From Taibaiella sp. (GTDB lineage: Bacteria > Bacteroidota > Bacteroidia > Chitinophagales > Chitinophagaceae), in assembly GCA_013815385.1 (NCBI GenBank), contig JACDGL010000007.1, positions 1 through 64,000 of the forward strand: a DNA stretch of 64,000 nt. The letters are read 5' to 3'. Within the stretch, counting starts at the first letter, position 1. Each line of letters begins with the position of its first letter. The translations under genes were made by a program, and so were the position numbers. Shown in pieces: positions 61,414 through 64,000 of this stretch. The notes under the pieces were generated by a model. The model saw only the letters and a list, made by a program, of their open reading frames with translations, did no database searches and was not told where the DNA came from.

Positions 61414-64000
61414 TTAATTAACCGGATTGCCATCAGAATCGAGGTATATTACATTGCCCCAGTTGAGGCTTTTGATACCTTGCTCTATTTTAGACCTATC
61501 GCCCACTACTACCCAGGTAAGGGCAGATGGCTGTATGGACTTCCTGGCTACCGCGCGCATATCTTCCAGTTTCATATTATTTATCATTTGGGTGTAGTTA
61601 TTAAGGTAGCCGTCGCCCAGATCGTACTCTGCTACTTTGCTTAAATAACCGGATATGCCATCGTTTGTTTCCCAGGCGCCGGGGAGCTGCATTACCGCAT
61701 TCTTCTGCACTTTAGTAAACTCTGCTTCGGTAATGGGCTTAGAACCTACAAACTGATCGAGCTCTTTTTTCATTTCCATCATTGACTCTTTAGTCTTATC
61801 GGTCTGCACAGGGGCATAGGCCATGAACATACCCTGGCCTTTGGCACGCGAGAAGAAGGAGCCAGCACCATAAGACCAATGCTTATCTTCCCTCAGATTC
61901 ATATTAATACGGGAAGTGAACTCGCCACCCAACGGGCGGTTCATCATGCTGTATTTATCCCAATCAAGATCATTGCCCTTGCTACCCAGGTGGGCAGCGT
62001 ATATAATAGACTGGCCTGCACCCGGCTTATCTATAATATAGATGTTGGGCTTAGTAGCTATTGCTGCATCCTTGAGGTTAGTAACCGGGATGTCTTTCTT
62101 TTTCCATTCCCCTAATCTGGCTTCCAGTTTGCCTTTCAGCTCGTCTATACTGATGTCGCCTACTACCAGCATGATAGCATTATTAGGCGCAAACCATGTA
62201 CTATAGTAATTCTTCAGGTCGTCAGTTGTGAGCTTATTAATGCTGGCGTCGGTGCCGCTACCCGGTGCACTGTATGCGTGATCGGCCCCATAGATGATTT
62301 TGGGTATTATACGCATGCCCATTCCGAAAGGCTCTGCCTGCTCCTGCTTGATAGCCAGTAGCTGCTGCGATTTGATACGGGCAAAATCTTTTTCGGGGAA
62401 AGAGGGGTGCAGCAATATATCTGAATACAGGTCGAGACTTTTGTCATAATTCACCTTCAGGGCATTCATAATAATGTCTGAATTATCTTTTGAAGCACCT
62501 GCATAAAAGCTGGCGCCCAAGTCTGTCAACTCACTGCTTATCTGTATAGAATTGCGTGTAGCCGTACCCTCCCGGAGCATGGTAGTAGTAAGGATAGCTG
62601 TGCCCGGCGTCTTGTTCTGCGCATTGCCAGCACCTACCAGCATATCCATATATACAACCGGTGTAGCATGCCTTTCTACCAGCCATACCTTCATGCCATT
62701 TGAAAGCGTGGTACGCTGCACGGTAGGGAATGACATATTGGACATCTTATCTGCCAAAGGCACTGTTTTCCTGTCCAGCTTTTTGGGTTCTTCTTTAAAT
62801 GTTTCGTAAGGGGTGATCTCCAAAACTATATCGCCATCGGTAAGCCAATCGCGCATTACCTTTTGCAGGTCTTGCGGAGTAGCCTTCTTTATCCAGTTGT
62901 CGTTCTTTTTGTAATAATCCGGTGTGCCACCATAAGTTGCATTTTCTGCCAGTATATCGCTCTTGCCACCGAAGCCGCCTATGCGCTCCATACCCTTTAT
63001 CATGCCGGCGAAGTATTGTGTCTTGGCGCGTTCCAGCTCCACCTCGGTAGGGCCGTCATTCATCAGCCTTTCCATTTCTTCATTTATTATCTTTTCTATC
63101 TTCCGCAGGGAAACACCGGGCTTAGCATCGGCCTGTACATAGAACTGGCTGCTTATTTCGCGCTTGTCAACAAATGTAGATACGCTGCTTACCAACTGAT
63201 CGTCATACACCAGGCGCTTGTACAGGCGCGCTGTTTTGCCGGAGGATGTAAGAACACGGCTTAAAAGATTAAGATATGCTACCTCTTTAGTACCCCACTG
63301 CGGCACATTCCACGCCATCATCAACCTTGCCTGCGGTACTCTATCCTGTATGGCCATGCGGTGCGTACCTGTACCCCTGGCAACCCATGCCTGCTGGCGG
63401 GAGATAGGCGGAACTGCAGGAATATCACCAAAATATTTTTTCACCTTTTCAAAGGCTTCGTCGGCAGTAATATCACCTGCCACAACCAGCACTGCATTAT
63501 TAGGCCCGTAGTAGGAACGGAACCAGTCTTTCACATCTTCAATTGAAGCCGCATTCAGATCTTCCATAGACCCGATAACCGACCATGAGTACGGATGGTT
63601 TGCCGGATAGGTATTCTTAGGCATCAGTTCATCCACTACTGCATAAGGTTGGTTCTCATCCTGCCGTTTTTCGTTCTGCACTACCCCACGCTGCTCATCC
63701 ACCTTAGCCTTATCTATCACTTCCACCATATGCCCCATACGGTCGCTCTCGGCCCACATAGCTATATCGACCGCATTCTTAGGCACGTTCTCGAAATAGT
63801 TGGTGCGATCTTCATTGGTAGTACCATTGAGCCCTGTAGCGCCTATACGCTCCATGAGCTTAAAATAATCATCATTGAAATTGGCACTGCCATTGAACAT
63901 CAGGTGCTCGAACAGGTGCGCAAAACCCGTCTTACCGGGCTTTTCGTTTTTGGAGCCTACATGATACCACACATTCAGCGCCACTATAGGCACCTTGTGA
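61414..64000 (-). CDS. M16 family zinc peptidase, two-domain, 5' end beyond window
   Basis: At least 861 residues are present and the frame is open to the window edge (HKVPIVALNVWYHVGSKNE), so the start and signal peptide lie beyond 64000. It has the inverted zinc motif H-x-x-E-H in AHLFEHLMFNG (61-63 kb side, coding 63915-63901) with the following Glu region. It also has two repeated M16 halves (second from about TVQRTTLSNGMKVWLVERHA). These are pitrilysin-type proteases; in Bacteroidota they are usually exported and degrade peptides. The second half lacks the zinc motif, as usual for the inactive partner domain. Confidence 0.92.
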   Translation of the reverse strand, partial: HKVPIVALNVWYHVGSKNEKPGKTGFAHLFEHLMFNGSANFNDDYFKLMERIGATGLNGTTNEDRTNYFENVPKNAVDIAMWAESDRMGHMVEVIDKAKVDEQRGVVQNEKRQDENQPYAVVDELMPKNTYPANHPYSWSVIGSMEDLNAASIEDVKDWFRSYYGPNNAVLVVAGDITADEAFEKVKKYFGDIPAVPPISRQQAWVARGTGTHRMAIQDRVPQARLMMAWNVPQWGTKEVAYLNLLSRVLTSSGKTARLYKRLVYDDQLVSSVSTFVDKREISSQFYVQADAKPGVSLRKIEKIINEEMERLMNDGPTEVELERAKTQYFAGMIKGMERIGGFGGKSDILAENATYGGTPDYYKKNDNWIKKATPQDLQKVMRDWLTDGDIVLEITPYETFKEEPKKLDRKTVPLADKMSNMSFPTVQRTTLSNGMKVWLVERHATPVVYMDMLVGAGNAQNKTPGTAILTTTMLREGTATRNSIQISSELTDLGASFYAGASKDNSDIIMNALKVNYDKSLDLYSDILLHPSFPEKDFARIKSQQLLAIKQEQAEPFGMGMRIIPKIIYGADHAYSAPGSGTDASINKLTTDDLKNYYSTWFAPNNAIMLVVGDISIDELKGKLEARLGEWKKKDIPVTNLKDAAIATKPNIYIIDKPGAGQSIIYAAHLGSKGNDLDWDKYSMMNRPLGGEFTSRINMNLREDKHWSYGAGSFFSRAKGQGMFMAYAPVQTDKTKESMMEMKKELDQFVGSKPITEAEFTKVQKNAVMQLPGAWETNDGISGYLSKVAEYDLGDGYLNNYTQMINNMKLEDMRAVARKSIQPSALTWVVVGDRSKIEQGIKSLNWGNVIYLDSDGNPVN

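Overview
The window reads as a chromosomal segment of a Bacteroidota bacterium, most like Chitinophagaceae or a neighbouring Sphingobacteriales-type lineage. Three things support this. Two large secreted proteins carry the gliding-motility-associated (type B) C-terminal sorting domain used by the type IX secretion system. Many families are typical of Bacteroidota (DUF2027-Smr, DUF2807 head-GIN, DUF2147, DUF420 next to cytochrome oxidase genes, fused E1 alpha-beta dehydrogenase). Promoter-like sites match the Bacteroidota -7 box TAnnTTTG, with little Shine-Dalgarno signal. I saw no insertion sequence, prophage, CRISPR array or rRNA; one tRNA gene is present.

Layout. 1-8.6 kb: a dispersed repeat, then small housekeeping genes (YjbR-like, YwqK-like, rdgB, Smr), a thiol-redox group (thioredoxin and a thioredoxin-reductase-like flavoprotein), a repetitive secreted protein and the first T9SS cargo. 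8.6-18.2 kb: an E1 alpha-beta dehydrogenase facing a six-gene, start/stop-overlapping operon (YfhO membrane protein, acyltransferase, flippase, inward-rectifier K+ channel, ornithine aminotransferase, VIT/CCC1 transporter). 18.2-25.2 kb: Tet-type MFS transporter, DUF763 protein, tRNA-Cys, Lgt and topoisomerase IB, with two outer-membrane-type proteins. 25.2-38 kb: the S10-spc ribosomal block on the minus strand, rpsJ to secY and map, complete in the canonical order but ending at map. 38-48 kb: TonB-C repeat proteins, the second copy of the dispersed repeat, an FAD monooxygenase, the second T9SS cargo, a BaiN-type flavoprotein and malic enzyme. 48-52 kb: a glycosyltransferase, a polysaccharide deacetylase and small envelope proteins. 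52-57 kb: the accessory half of a cytochrome oxidase locus (cyoE, two subunit III proteins, subunit IV, SCO1, DUF420) without subunits I and II. 57-64 kb: an AT-rich orphan, fusA standing alone, a 500-base noncoding gap and a two-domain M16 peptidase cut by the window end.

The least explained signal is a pair of diverged ~280-base intergenic elements (168-448 and 39716-40010). They share block order, two ATGGAAGTAA direct repeats spaced exactly 22 bases, and a 13-codon reading frame kept open, with the same stop, in both copies. I found no obvious defence island or large new multi-gene system; the rest is mostly core genome with some lineage-specific proteins. All family assignments are from reading the protein sequences; no database search was run.
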